From: an uncultured Flavobacterium sp.
GTDB taxonomy: Bacteria; Bacteroidota; Bacteroidia; Flavobacteriales; Flavobacteriaceae
Reading direction: 5' to 3'
Assembly: GCF_951805225.1 (NCBI RefSeq)
Contig: NZ_OX638201.1
Coordinates: 2,108,001 to 2,172,000 of the forward strand
Length of the DNA: 64,000 nucleotides
Shown: positions 16,463-25,214 of the stretch, piece after piece
How the letters are laid out: every line of letters begins with the position of its first letter
How positions within the stretch are numbered: position 1 is the first letter of the stretch
Program-made: the position numbers and the translations under genes
Notes under the pieces: generated by a model
Databases searched by the model: none
Told to the model about the DNA's origin: nothing
Seen by the model: only the letters and a program-made list of their open reading frames with translations

Positions 16463-17392
16463 ATGAACTCAGATACAATAAAAATAGGAATTCTTGGAAT
16501 TGGTGGAATCGGCGGATTTGTTGGTGCACCTTTAGCCAAAAAATATAAAAATACTTCGACAAACATTATATTTATATGTCGCGGCGAAACTAAAAAAGCA
16601 ATTCAAAACGACGGTTTATTATTTGAATCGAAAGGCACAACTGAAACTATATTTCCGGATTTAGTATCAGATAATCCAACGGAAATTGGTATTCTGAATG
16701 TATTGATTCTTACCTGTAAATCTTATTCTATAAACAATATATTAGAAACTTATAAAGATTGCATAAACGACGAAACAATCATAATCACTTTACAAAATGT
16801 GGTTAATGCCAAAGAAATAATTCAGAAAACTTTACCAAAAGTTAGTCAGATTATGGAAGGTTGTATTTATGTAGCTTCGAATGTAAAGAAACCAGGAAAT
16901 GTTCAACATCTTGGCGGACCTGGAAAAATTTTCGTTGGAGGAAAAGAAAACAAAAACTTAATCGATTTATTAGTTGCCGGAGGTTTAGACATTACTTATG
17001 TTGCCAATATCAACGAAATATTATGGAAGAAATATTTGTTTGTTGCGCCAGTTGCTGCAATAACATCGGCGTATAAAGTTACGTTTGGTCAACTTCTGGA
17101 AGATCAAAATCTAATGCACATTCTGGAAAATATGATGATTGAAATTCAATCACTCGCTGCAAAAAACAATATCATTTTGACGAATGAGGATATTCAAACT
17201 TCTAAAGATTTATTGACCAAATTTCCATTTGAATCTAAATCATCTCTTCAGTTGGATTTCGAAAATCATAATCAAACGGAGAAACAATTTTTAGTGGATT
17301 ATGTTATTGAAAATGCTAATGAATACGGAATTGAAACTCCTTATTATAATGGTGTTAACGAAAAAACAAATACTCTTTATGGGGTTTCTTAA
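16463..17392 (+). CDS. Ketopantoate reductase (PanE/ApbA family) homologue
   Basis: A 309-residue two-domain NADP oxidoreductase. The Rossmann motif GILGIGGIGGFVG is at residues 9-21, the catalytic Lys lies in TCKSYS near residue 90, and the C-terminal helical domain has the VAPVAAITSAYKVTFG segment. PanE makes pantoate for coenzyme A, but the family also holds paralogues with other 2-keto substrates. Sitting beside an AraC regulator rather than with panB/panC, this may be such a paralogue. It is followed by the second copy of the 142-bp repeat. Confidence 0.75.
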   Translation: MNSDTIKIGILGIGGIGGFVGAPLAKKYKNTSTNIIFICRGETKKAIQNDGLLFESKGTTETIFPDLVSDNPTEIGILNVLILTCKSYSINNILETYKDCINDETIIITLQNVVNAKEIIQKTLPKVSQIMEGCIYVASNVKKPGNVQHLGGPGKIFVGGKENKNLIDLLVAGGLDITYVANINEILWKKYLFVAPVAAITSAYKVTFGQLLEDQNLMHILENMMIEIQSLAAKNNIILTNEDIQTSKDLLTKFPFESKSSLQLDFENHNQTEKQFLVDYVIENANEYGIETPYYNGVNEKTNTLYGVS

Positions 17393-17406
17393 TGAAACTT
17401 CATTGT

Positions 17407-17610
17407 AAACTGGACTAAAGTCCAGCCCTACAATATTTACCATTCCTTCGGAATTTTAAAATCTTTGTGGTTATACTCTAAATTAATCTCAAGATGAAAA
17501 AAGAGCCGCAGGTTCGAATTATATTGTAGGGCTGGATTTTAATCCAGCATAATTTTACGCAACCAATATATTCCATTTTAACTGGATTAAAATCCGGCCC
17601 TACAATATGG
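17407..17610. repeat. 142-bp palindromic repeat, copy 2, plus an extra arm
   Basis: The copy at 17407-17548 matches 15370-15511 in the same orientation, including the internal CATTCCTTCGGAATTTTA and CAAGATGAAAAAAGAGCC stretches. A third arm (CTGGATTAAAATCCGGCCC) lies at 17580-17610 without the rest of the element. The AraC/reductase pair is thus bracketed by direct repeats. Confidence 0.7.
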
Positions 17611-17677
17611 AAACATTCCTTTGAAATTTTATCGCTTTATTAAACTAAAAATCTCATAAAAAAGATATTTTCTCGCT

Positions 17678-17753
17678 TAGCCCTGATCGAAACGGCATCC
17701 TTTTGTGCTGGTTTCACCATAAAAGATATAGTGTAGAGCAGGAAAAATGGTCT
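17678..17753. repeat. Structured repeat element, copy 2 of 3 (diverged)
   Basis: TAGCCCTGATCGAAACGGCA, then ATCCTTTTGTG, a short loop and ATAAAAGATATAG, then GAGCAGGAAAAA. The framework matches 3722-3800 and 41130-41205 while stem bases differ. The rest of the 17393-17942 spacer holds the second 142-bp repeat and the TetR promoter region. Confidence 0.55.
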
Positions 17754-17899
17754 TGAAATACCAAAAATGTTCTGCTCCTAAAAAAAAATAAAACTAAAAA
17801 TTCCTTATAAATAAAGGCTTTTAGAAGTTTTCAATACTTGTCTATACAACAATAAGAAAATATTATGACAAAATTATTTCATTATTAGAAAAACCGTCA

Positions 17900-17932
17900 T
17901 ACATTTGCTTAACAGTGTTAAACAATTTAATA
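17900..17932 (+). promoter_or_regulatory. TetR-gene promoter box abutting an operator copy
   Basis: TACATTTG at 17900-17907 matches the -7 box. It is followed without a gap by CTTAACAGTGTTAAAC and AATTTAATA at 17908-17932. This is the same 25-bp sequence found four times ahead of the downstream efflux operon. Its position over the expected start point suggests repression of the tetR-like gene by its own product. Confidence 0.65.
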
Positions 17933-17942
17933 CTCATTAAAA

Positions 17943-18536
17943 ATGGCAAGTAAAGATCGAATTTTAAGACAAAAAGAAGAAACAAGAACTAACATTCTTG
18001 AAGCTGCTTATGCTATCGTTAAAGAAGAAGGATGGCAAGGTCTGAGCATGAGAAAAATTGCTGACAAAATTGAATATACGGCTCCTATTATTTATGAATA
18101 CTTTTCGAATAAGGATGCCATATTAAATGAACTAACCGGAAAAGGTTTTCTTAAGCTGGCGAAAGAACTTCAGAAAGCAAGAGATAAATTTGAAAAACCC
18201 GAAGATCAATTAGAAGCCATGTGGATGGCTTATTGGGATTTTGCTTTTACTGATACCGAAATGTATCAGGTAATGTTTGGTGTTCAAATGAGTTGTTGTT
18301 CTCAAAGATGTTCCGCTGCCGAAGCACCATATAAATTGTTTACTGCAGTTATTGGTGAAATAATGAAAAACAGTAATCCAAGCGAAGATATAATCAAACA
18401 AAAGTACTTTACTTTCTTCTCTGTTATTCATGGTTTAATTGCAATCAATATCATTAACAAAAGTGATATTATGGCAACTATAAATGCTCAAATCTTAAAA
18501 GATGCTATTAGTGGTATCATAAAATCAATACAATAA
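17943..18536 (+). CDS. TetR/AcrR-family transcriptional regulator
   Basis: A 197-residue regulator. The DNA-binding domain (residues 10-60) has the helix-turn-helix LSMRKIADKIEYTAPIIYEYFSNK. The rest is the helical ligand-binding domain, with an unusual Cys-rich stretch SCCSQRCS near residues 118-125. Placement ahead of an acrAB-tolC-like operon and repeated operator-like sites on both sides of the gene suggest it represses itself and the pump until a drug-like ligand binds. The Cys cluster could make it redox- or metal-responsive; this is speculation. Confidence 0.88.
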   Translation: MASKDRILRQKEETRTNILEAAYAIVKEEGWQGLSMRKIADKIEYTAPIIYEYFSNKDAILNELTGKGFLKLAKELQKARDKFEKPEDQLEAMWMAYWDFAFTDTEMYQVMFGVQMSCCSQRCSAAEAPYKLFTAVIGEIMKNSNPSEDIIKQKYFTFFSVIHGLIAINIINKSDIMATINAQILKDAISGIIKSIQ

Positions 18537-18553
18537 AAAAAATTTCATTTTTA

Positions 18554-18768
18554 CTTAACAGTGATAAATGATTTAATTAAGTAATATAAAGTACTTTTGC
18601 ACATACTACTTAACAACGTTAGATAATTTAATAGAGTAATATCGAGAGTTTTTTTCTCATTTACTTAACAGTGATAAATAATTTAATACCAATTACAAAA
18701 TAGAATTGGAAGGCATCATAGTATGAATTTCTGTACCAATTCACTTAACACCGTTAGAAAATTTAATA
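18554..18768 (+). promoter_or_regulatory. Four-copy operator array ahead of the efflux operon
   Basis: A 25-bp repeat, CTTAACAnnGTTA followed by AATTTAATA, starts at 18554, 18609, 18664 and 18744, always in the same orientation. The first two steps are exactly 55 bp and the last is 80 bp. A fifth copy precedes the tetR-like gene at 17908. TTAACAnnGTTAA is a palindrome as expected of a TetR-dimer site. A TACTTTTG box at 18592-18599 lies between the first and second copies. Repeats are seen directly; operator function is inferred. Confidence 0.75.
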
Positions 18769-18846
18769 TACTTAAATATGAATGCCGAAAATGTCAGAAT
18801 ACCACAAAATTTAAATAATAAGAATGTCCAACAAATTAAAACCAAT

Positions 18847-20001
18847 ATGAAAATGAAAAATGTAATTATAACCAGTTTTATTCTGGCACTTGTGTTAAGC
18901 AGTTGTGCAGATAAGTCGCAAGCTCCAGCAGCTCCAGCGCCACCATTATTACCTGTTTTAGCAATATCAAGCGAGAACACTACTACAGATGCTGAATATC
19001 CTGCTTCGATACAAGGAACTGTTGACGTAGAAATTCGCCCACAAGTAAGCGGAAACCTCGAAAGAGTTTTTGTAGACGAAGGTGCTTATGTAAATAAAGG
19101 TCAAACTTTATTCAAAATAAACGAACGTCCTTTCCGTGAGCAATTAAACAATGCTTTAGCAAATCTTCACGCTGCCGAAGCTGCTTTAATTAACGCAAAC
19201 TTAGAGGTTGATAAATTGACTCCACTTGTACAAAACAAAGTAGTTTCTGATTATCAATTAAAAACAGCTAAAGCTTCTCAAAAAATTGCTGCTGCAAATA
19301 TCGAACAAGCAAAAGCAATGGTAGGATCTGCCAAAATTAATTTAGGATATACAAATGTAACAGCCCCTGTTAGTGGTTACATTGGTAGATTACCTAAAAA
19401 ACAAGGAAGTTTAGTTTCTGCAACAGATGTTGAACCTCTAACAAACTTATCAGATGTTCATGAAGTATTTGCTTACTTCTCATTAGGAGAAACAGATTTC
19501 ATCAACTTTAAAGCACAATATGCAGGAAGCAGCCTTGGTGATAAAATCAAAAAATTACCTCCTGTTACTTTAATATTAGCAGATAACAACGCTTATCCTC
19601 AAACCGGAAAAATTGATATGGTTGACGGTCAATTTGACAAAACTACCGGAGCAATTACAATTAGAGCAACTTTCCCTAATGCTGGCGGAACTTTACGTTC
19701 AGGAAACACAGGAAGAATTCGGTTAGGTCTTCAACATGACGATGCAATTTTAGTTCCACAATCGGCTACGGTAGAAATGCAGGATAAAGTATTTGTTTTC
19801 ACAGTAGGAAAAGAAAATAAAGTAAACAAAATGCCTATTACAGTTATTGGTAAAAGCGGTACAAACTACCTTATCAAAGACGGTGTAAAATCTGGTGATC
19901 AAATTGTTTTAAGCGGTATCGATAAACTTCAGGAAGGACAAGTAATTCAGCCTGAAAAAGCATCTACTGCAAAAGTTGCCCAAATAATTAATAAAAAATA
20001 A
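18847..20001 (+). CDS. AcrA/MexA-type periplasmic adaptor lipoprotein
   Basis: The adaptor of a tripartite drug pump. I take ATG 18847, which gives a lipoprotein signal ending VLSSC (Cys20); the frame is open to 18778 but the extra 23 residues would precede the signal. The order is a lipoyl half (VFVDEGAYVNKGQTLFKI), an alpha-hairpin, the second half (TAPVSGYIGRLPKKQGSLV) and a beta-barrel ending near the C-terminus. 384 residues, normal. It bridges the AcrB-like pump and the channel encoded next to it. Expression is probably controlled by the array at 18554-18768. Confidence 0.9.
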   Translation: MKMKNVIITSFILALVLSSCADKSQAPAAPAPPLLPVLAISSENTTTDAEYPASIQGTVDVEIRPQVSGNLERVFVDEGAYVNKGQTLFKINERPFREQLNNALANLHAAEAALINANLEVDKLTPLVQNKVVSDYQLKTAKASQKIAAANIEQAKAMVGSAKINLGYTNVTAPVSGYIGRLPKKQGSLVSATDVEPLTNLSDVHEVFAYFSLGETDFINFKAQYAGSSLGDKIKKLPPVTLILADNNAYPQTGKIDMVDGQFDKTTGAITIRATFPNAGGTLRSGNTGRIRLGLQHDDAILVPQSATVEMQDKVFVFTVGKENKVNKMPITVIGKSGTNYLIKDGVKSGDQIVLSGIDKLQEGQVIQPEKASTAKVAQIINKK

Positions 20002-20012
20002 TTTTTACGAAA

Positions 20013-23000
20013 ATGTTCAAAATATTTATACAAAGACCTGTACTGGCAACCGTAATCTCCATTTTGTTGGTGATCCTGGGTGTACTTGGACTTACGAAAT
20101 TGCCCTTACAACAGTTTCCTGATATTGCGCCGCCATCGGTTTTGGTAACAGCGGTTTATCCGGGAGCTAACGCAGAAACGGTTCTACGTTCTGTGGCACC
20201 ATCTCTGGAAGAATCTATAAATGGTGTTGAGAACATGACTTATATGAGCTCTACAGCCAGTAATGATGGATCTCTTGCTATTACAGTTTTCTTTAAATTA
20301 GGAACTAACGCAGATCAGGCAGCGGTAAACGTACAAAACAGAGTTGCTCAGGCAACAAGTCAATTGCCTGCAGAGGTTGTACAACAAGGTGTAACGACTG
20401 CAAAACAACAAAACAGTTTCATCATGGCGATTGGTATGTATACCGATGATGAATCAAAATACGATCAGACTTTTGTTGCCAATTATGCTCAAATCAATAT
20501 TATTCCGGAGATCAAACGTATTCCTGGAGTTGGTTCAGCAAGTATTTTTGGAGGTGTAAAAGATTACTCTATGCGTGTTTGGTTAAATCCAACACAAATG
20601 TCAACTTACAAAGTGACACCAAACGAAATCATGAGCGCTATTCAGGATAAAAGTTTGGAAGCTGCTCCGGGTAAATTTGGAGAAAGAAGTAAAGAAGTTT
20701 TTGAATACGTTATTAAATACAAAGGAAAATTAACCAAACCAGAAGAATATGAAAATATTGCTATACGTTCTAATGCAGATGGTTCAGTACTTCGCTTAAA
20801 AGATGTTGCGAGAGTAGAACTTGGCGCTTATTCATACAACAGTTTAACCCGTTTAAATGGAAAAAAAGGAGTTGTAATTGGTATCATTCAGTTAGCAGGT
20901 TCTAACTCAAATGATATTCAGGTTGCGATTAACAAATTGATGGTGAAAGCCTCAAAAGATTTCCCTAAAGGAATTAAACACAACATTTTCTATAGTACAA
21001 AAGTATCTCTGGATCAATCTATAGAACAAGTTGAACATACCTTAATCGAAGCATTTATATTAGTATTCATTGTAGTATTTATATTCCTGCAAGATTTTAG
21101 ATCAACATTAATCCCGGCTATTGCTGTACCTGTAGCAATTTTAGGAACGTTCTTCTTCATGCAGTTATTCGGATTTTCGATCAACCTTCTTACGCTTTTT
21201 GCTTTAATTCTGGCGATTGGTATTGTGGTAGATGATGCGATTGTGGTCGTCGAAGCCGTGCATGCTAAAATGGAGCACAAACATTTGTCTCCAAAAGTAG
21301 CAACTCATGAAGCAATGCACGAAATAACGGGTGCTATTATCTCGATTACGTTGGTAATGGCTGCTGTATTCCTGCCGGTTGGTTTTATGGAAGGCTCAAC
21401 AGGAGTTTTCTATCGTCAGTTTGCCTTTACGATGGCGATTGCAATTGTAATCTCAGCAGTAAACGCTTTAACTTTAAGTCCTGCACTTGCTGCCTTATTC
21501 TTAAAAGATAATCACGGAACAAATGGTGATGGATCTCATGAGAAAAAAGGATTTAAAGAGAAATTCTTTAACGGATTCAACAAAAGTTTTGATTCCCTAA
21601 CCAACCGTTATGTTGGAGGTTTGAAATTCTTAATTCGTAACAAATGGGTTAGTTTAGGAGGTTTGGCTTTAATCACATTTGCAACTATTGTAATGGTTAA
21701 AACAACTCCTGCAGGATTTATTCCAACAGAAGATCAAGGTTTTATTGCAATTGCAGTAAACACACCTTCAGGAACATCTCTTGACGGAACTCAAAAAGTA
21801 ATGACTCAGGCAGAAAACACTTTAAGAGGTTTAGACGCATCACGATTTGTAACAGCAATTTCAGGTTTCAACTTATTGACGAACTCTACAAGTCCATCTT
21901 CAGCAGTAGTTTTTGTATTGCTTAAGCCAAATGAAGAGCGTGGAGAAATCAAAGACATCAACAAAATTATGGCTGATGTTCAAGGAAAATTAGGAGCAAT
22001 TACAGGAGGAAGTTTCTTCGTATTTAGTTTCCCAACCGTTCCTGGATTTAGTAACGTAGAAGCATTAGATTTAGTTCTGCAAGATAAAACCGGAGGAAAA
22101 CTGGATAAATTTAGTGGAATTTCTCAAACCTTCATCGGAGAATTGATGAAACGTCCGGAAATTGCAGTAGCATTTACCTCTTTCAAAGCCGATTATCCTC
22201 AATTGCAATTGGATATCAATGACGAAAAAGCAAACCAATTAGGTGTGAACGTAAAAGACATTTTACAAACCATGCAAACCTATTTTGGTAGCGCGCAAGC
22301 CTCTGACTTTAACCGATTTGGTAAATATTACAGAGTTGTTGTTCAGGCAGATATTGCTGACAGAGCAGATCCGTCATCAATTGACAGAGTTTTTGTGAAA
22401 AACAAAACTGGCGAAATGGTTCCAATAAATACTTTAGTAAAACTAAGCCGTATTTATGGTTCAGAAACCGCTTCGAGATACAACTTGTTTAATTCGATTT
22501 CGATTAATGCAATCCCGAAACCAGGATTTAGTTCCGGAGACGCCATTAAAGCAATTGAAGAAGTTGCAGCACAACAATTACCTGCAGGTTATAGCTATGA
22601 ATTCTCAGGACAAACCCGAGAAGAAATTGCATCAGGAGGTCAATCAGCAACAATTTTCTTACTGTGTTTGATATTCGTCTATTTCCTACTTGCTGCACAG
22701 TATGAAAGTTACATATTGCCATTGGCTGTAATCTTATCAATTCCTGCAGGTATTTTTGGAGTATTTGTTGCCATCGGATTAACAGGAATCGAAAACAACA
22801 TTTATGTACAAGTTGCATTAGTAATGCTTATTGGATTGCTCGCCAAGAATGCGATTCTGATCGTTGAGTTTGCCGTCCAAAAGCGAAAATCAGGTCAGGC
22901 ATTAGTAAAAGCTTCAATAGATGCAGCCAAACTACGTTTGCGACCAATTATCATGACGTCACTAGCTTTTGTTGTGGGATTAATCCCGATGATGAGCGCC

Positions 23001-23174
23001 ACAGGACCGTCAGCACAAGGTAACCACTCTATTAGTATTGGTGCCGCCGGAGGTATGGTTTCCGGAGTAATCCTTGGGTTGTTAATCATCCCGGTTTTAT
23101 TCATCGTGTTCCAATATCTACAAGAAAAGGTTTCTGGAAAACCAGTAGCCGTAATTCATAACGAAGAAAAATAA
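20013..23174 (+). CDS. AcrB-type multidrug RND pump
   Basis: A 1053-residue inner-membrane proton-driven exporter of the hydrophobe/amphiphile class. The proton-relay acids D407 and D408 (VVDDAIVV) fall at the same numbers as in AcrB, and K945 (LLAKNAIL) matches AcrB K940. Opening FIQRPVLATVISI and the LPLQQFPDIAPP periplasmic entry are standard. It starts 12 nt after the adaptor stop. All hallmarks of an active pump are present. Substrates are probably drugs, dyes or bile-like compounds, which the sequence cannot specify. Confidence 0.94.
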   Translation: MFKIFIQRPVLATVISILLVILGVLGLTKLPLQQFPDIAPPSVLVTAVYPGANAETVLRSVAPSLEESINGVENMTYMSSTASNDGSLAITVFFKLGTNADQAAVNVQNRVAQATSQLPAEVVQQGVTTAKQQNSFIMAIGMYTDDESKYDQTFVANYAQINIIPEIKRIPGVGSASIFGGVKDYSMRVWLNPTQMSTYKVTPNEIMSAIQDKSLEAAPGKFGERSKEVFEYVIKYKGKLTKPEEYENIAIRSNADGSVLRLKDVARVELGAYSYNSLTRLNGKKGVVIGIIQLAGSNSNDIQVAINKLMVKASKDFPKGIKHNIFYSTKVSLDQSIEQVEHTLIEAFILVFIVVFIFLQDFRSTLIPAIAVPVAILGTFFFMQLFGFSINLLTLFALILAIGIVVDDAIVVVEAVHAKMEHKHLSPKVATHEAMHEITGAIISITLVMAAVFLPVGFMEGSTGVFYRQFAFTMAIAIVISAVNALTLSPALAALFLKDNHGTNGDGSHEKKGFKEKFFNGFNKSFDSLTNRYVGGLKFLIRNKWVSLGGLALITFATIVMVKTTPAGFIPTEDQGFIAIAVNTPSGTSLDGTQKVMTQAENTLRGLDASRFVTAISGFNLLTNSTSPSSAVVFVLLKPNEERGEIKDINKIMADVQGKLGAITGGSFFVFSFPTVPGFSNVEALDLVLQDKTGGKLDKFSGISQTFIGELMKRPEIAVAFTSFKADYPQLQLDINDEKANQLGVNVKDILQTMQTYFGSAQASDFNRFGKYYRVVVQADIADRADPSSIDRVFVKNKTGEMVPINTLVKLSRIYGSETASRYNLFNSISINAIPKPGFSSGDAIKAIEEVAAQQLPAGYSYEFSGQTREEIASGGQSATIFLLCLIFVYFLLAAQYESYILPLAVILSIPAGIFGVFVAIGLTGIENNIYVQVALVMLIGLLAKNAILIVEFAVQKRKSGQALVKASIDAAKLRLRPIIMTSLAFVVGLIPMMSATGPSAQGNHSISIGAAGGMVSGVILGLLIIPVLFIVFQYLQEKVSGKPVAVIHNEEK

Positions 23175-23176
23175 AA

Positions 23177-23290
23177 ATGGAAAACTATATAACGACAATC
23201 CTAATAGCCATAATTGCCGGCATTGGATACATATCCTATAAAATCTCAAAAGATCTTGATAATAGAAAAGATACTTGTACAGAAATTTAA
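23177..23290 (+). CDS. 37-residue membrane peptide resembling the next gene's leader
   Basis: The frame starts 2 nt after the pump stop and ends TAA at 23288-23290. It encodes a single hydrophobic helix (residues 5-21) and a short charged tail. Aligned without gaps over 32 residues to the start of the outer-membrane channel at 23305, 15 positions are identical (MxNYIT, IS, SKD, KD). The lipobox Cys21 of the channel is Tyr21 here. It looks like a diverged partial duplication of that leader. By position it could also be a small pump-associated membrane subunit, but there is no direct evidence for that. Confidence 0.55.
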   Translation: MENYITTILIAIIAGIGYISYKISKDLDNRKDTCTEI

Positions 23291-23304
23291 TGACAAAACA
23301 TAAA

Positions 23305-24723
23305 ATGAAAAATTATATAACCAAAATCGTGATGATCGCCATTTTGATCACGACTATAATATCCTGTAAAGTTTCGAAGGATATTGAAACTCCAAAAGAT
23401 GCATTTCCTGAAAATTTCAGGAATGCATCGGTTTCAAAAGATACAACAAGTATTGGAGATGTGGAGTGGAAAAACTTCTATACCGAAAAAGATATTATTC
23501 AATTGATTGATAGCGCCGTTGCAAGAAACAATGACTTGCAGATTGCTGTTAAAAACATCGAAATTGCACAATACAGATTCACACAATCAAAATGGGGAAA
23601 TGTTCCTCAGGTTAATTTAAATGTAAGTGCAAGCACAAGCAATCCGTCAGACAATAGTTTTACAGGAAAAAATTTAGGTCAGGCTCTAGGCCAAAACCAT
23701 ATTGACGATTATTCTGCCGGAGCAACACTTTCGTGGGAAGCTGATATTTGGGGGAAAATCAAAAATCAGAAAAAAGGAGCTTACGCAGGTTACCTTCAAT
23801 CAGAAGAAGTAAAAAAAGCATTGCAAACTACAATCGTAGCAAATGTTTCTAAAGGATATTACAATCTTTTGATGTTGGACGCACAATTAGAAATCGCCAA
23901 ACAAAACTTTAAATTAAATGATAGTACAACAAATATCATTAAATTAAAATACGATGCAGGTCAGGTAACTACATTAGCGATTCAACAATCTGAAGCACAA
24001 AAATTAGTTTCAGCACAATTGATTCCGCAATTAGAACAAAACATTACGATTCAGGAAAATGCATTAAGCGTTTTGACAGGAGCTTTTCCAAATTCAAAAA
24101 CAAGAAGCATTCGTTTAGCAACTCTAGAAGTTAAAAACAATAATGCAATCGGAATTCCGTCTTCATTAGTAAGCAGAAGACCAGATGTAAAAAGCGCCGA
24201 ATTAGCTTTGAAAGCAGCAAATGCAAATGTTGGAATCACAAAAGCCGACTTATATCCCTCGCTTAAAATTACCGCTCAAGGCGGAGTAAACTCGTTCGAA
24301 ACCAGTAATTGGTTCAACATTCCGGCTTCATTATTCGGAACCGTTGCAGGAGGTTTAACACAACCTTTGTTGAACAATAAAAAAGTAAGAACACAATATA
24401 ATATCGCTGTTGCCGAAAGAGAAAAAGCAGTTTTAAGTTTCAGACAATCTGTTTTGGTTGCTGTTAGCGAAGTTTCTGATGCTTTAGTAAAAGTAGAGAA
24501 ATTACAACAACAAGAATCCTTTCTAAAAGAGCGTGTAAAAACTTTACAACAAGCAATTAAAAATGCCAATTTGTTATTCAAAAACGGTATGGCCGAATAT
24601 CTGGAAGTTCTTTCTGCGCAAGCAAACTTATTGCAAAGCGAGCTGGAACTGGCAAACATAAAAAGAGAGCAACTATCTGCCAATACAGATTTGTATCGCG
24701 CATTAGGCGGTGGTTGGAAATAA
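23305..24723 (+). CDS. TolC/OprM-type outer-membrane channel lipoprotein
   Basis: The outer-membrane factor of the drug exporter, NodT-like. From ATG 23305 the leader ends TTIISC (Cys21), a lipoprotein site. An upstream ATG at 23290 overlaps the stop of the preceding small gene (TAATG) and could be used instead. Two repeats of TolC-type coiled coil follow (NNDLQIAVKNIEIAQYRF; SRRPDVKSAELALKAANANVG). About 473 residues, normal. It ends just before the terminator at 24753-24790, closing the operon. Confidence 0.9.
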   Translation: MKNYITKIVMIAILITTIISCKVSKDIETPKDAFPENFRNASVSKDTTSIGDVEWKNFYTEKDIIQLIDSAVARNNDLQIAVKNIEIAQYRFTQSKWGNVPQVNLNVSASTSNPSDNSFTGKNLGQALGQNHIDDYSAGATLSWEADIWGKIKNQKKGAYAGYLQSEEVKKALQTTIVANVSKGYYNLLMLDAQLEIAKQNFKLNDSTTNIIKLKYDAGQVTTLAIQQSEAQKLVSAQLIPQLEQNITIQENALSVLTGAFPNSKTRSIRLATLEVKNNNAIGIPSSLVSRRPDVKSAELALKAANANVGITKADLYPSLKITAQGGVNSFETSNWFNIPASLFGTVAGGLTQPLLNNKKVRTQYNIAVAEREKAVLSFRQSVLVAVSEVSDALVKVEKLQQQESFLKERVKTLQQAIKNANLLFKNGMAEYLEVLSAQANLLQSELELANIKREQLSANTDLYRALGGGWK

Positions 24724-24752
24724 TACCCGTTAATTATTTATTTTTTGAGATG

Positions 24753-24790
24753 AAAACGCTGTGAGACTTTTAAGTTTCATGGCGTTTTTT
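24753..24790 (+). terminator. Terminator of the drug-exporter operon
   Basis: An imperfect 15-bp stem (AACGCTGTGAGACTT with AAGTTTCATGGCGTT, two G-U pairs) around a 2-nt to 4-nt loop, followed by six T. It lies 30 nt after the channel's stop codon. Confidence 0.8.
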
Positions 24791-24806
24791 TATGTTGTTG
24801 AGATAT

Positions 24807-25114
24807 GGCACGCGGACGACACGGATTCGCTATTGCGAAGACGCGGATTTAAAACGGATTTTTTTTCTTGCGTGTCCTTGCGAGGAACGAAGCAATCTCA
24901 CGTGCTAAATCTATCCTCATTTTATTATACTCAATCTTGTCATCCTGACGAAGGAAGGATCACACAAGAAACTCTACAATCATAATCACATATGTCATCC
25001 TGAGCGAAGTCGAAGGAACACAAAATATATCGACAATCATTATCACATTAATAAAAATAAAAATCCGCCTAAATCCGCGTCTTCGCAATAGCGAATCCGT
25101 GTCATCCGCGTGCC
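24807..25114. repeat. Inverted pair of GCACGCGGAtgACgCGG-type repeats
   Basis: A 60-bp unit at 24807-24867 (GGCACGCGGACGACACGGAT, TTCGCTATTGCGAA, ACGCGGATTTAAAACGG) recurs inverted at 25060-25114. Between them lie two other common intergenic sequences: CTTGCGAGGAACGAAGCAAT near 24877 and GTCATCCTGAGCGAAGTCG near 24994. The latter is an inverted copy of one near 3883. No gene is supported in 24791-25214. Confidence 0.65.
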
Positions 25115-25214
25115 ATTATTTCGCTTTATTTATATTTAAGTAAAAATGAATTTCAAATTATAAAAAAAAGGAATACTTTTAAAATAAAATTCCTACTATC
25201 AATACATTCAAACT

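Noticed and set aside
18554..18768. Possible CRISPR array
   Set aside because: The repeat units vary in sequence, spacing is 55, 55 and 80 bp, spacers do not have uniform size, and no cas gene is near. An operator array fits better.
24761..24985. 74-codon open frame on the plus strand
   Set aside because: It runs through the exporter terminator and several intergenic repeats, has no protein-like composition, and begins inside the terminator stem.
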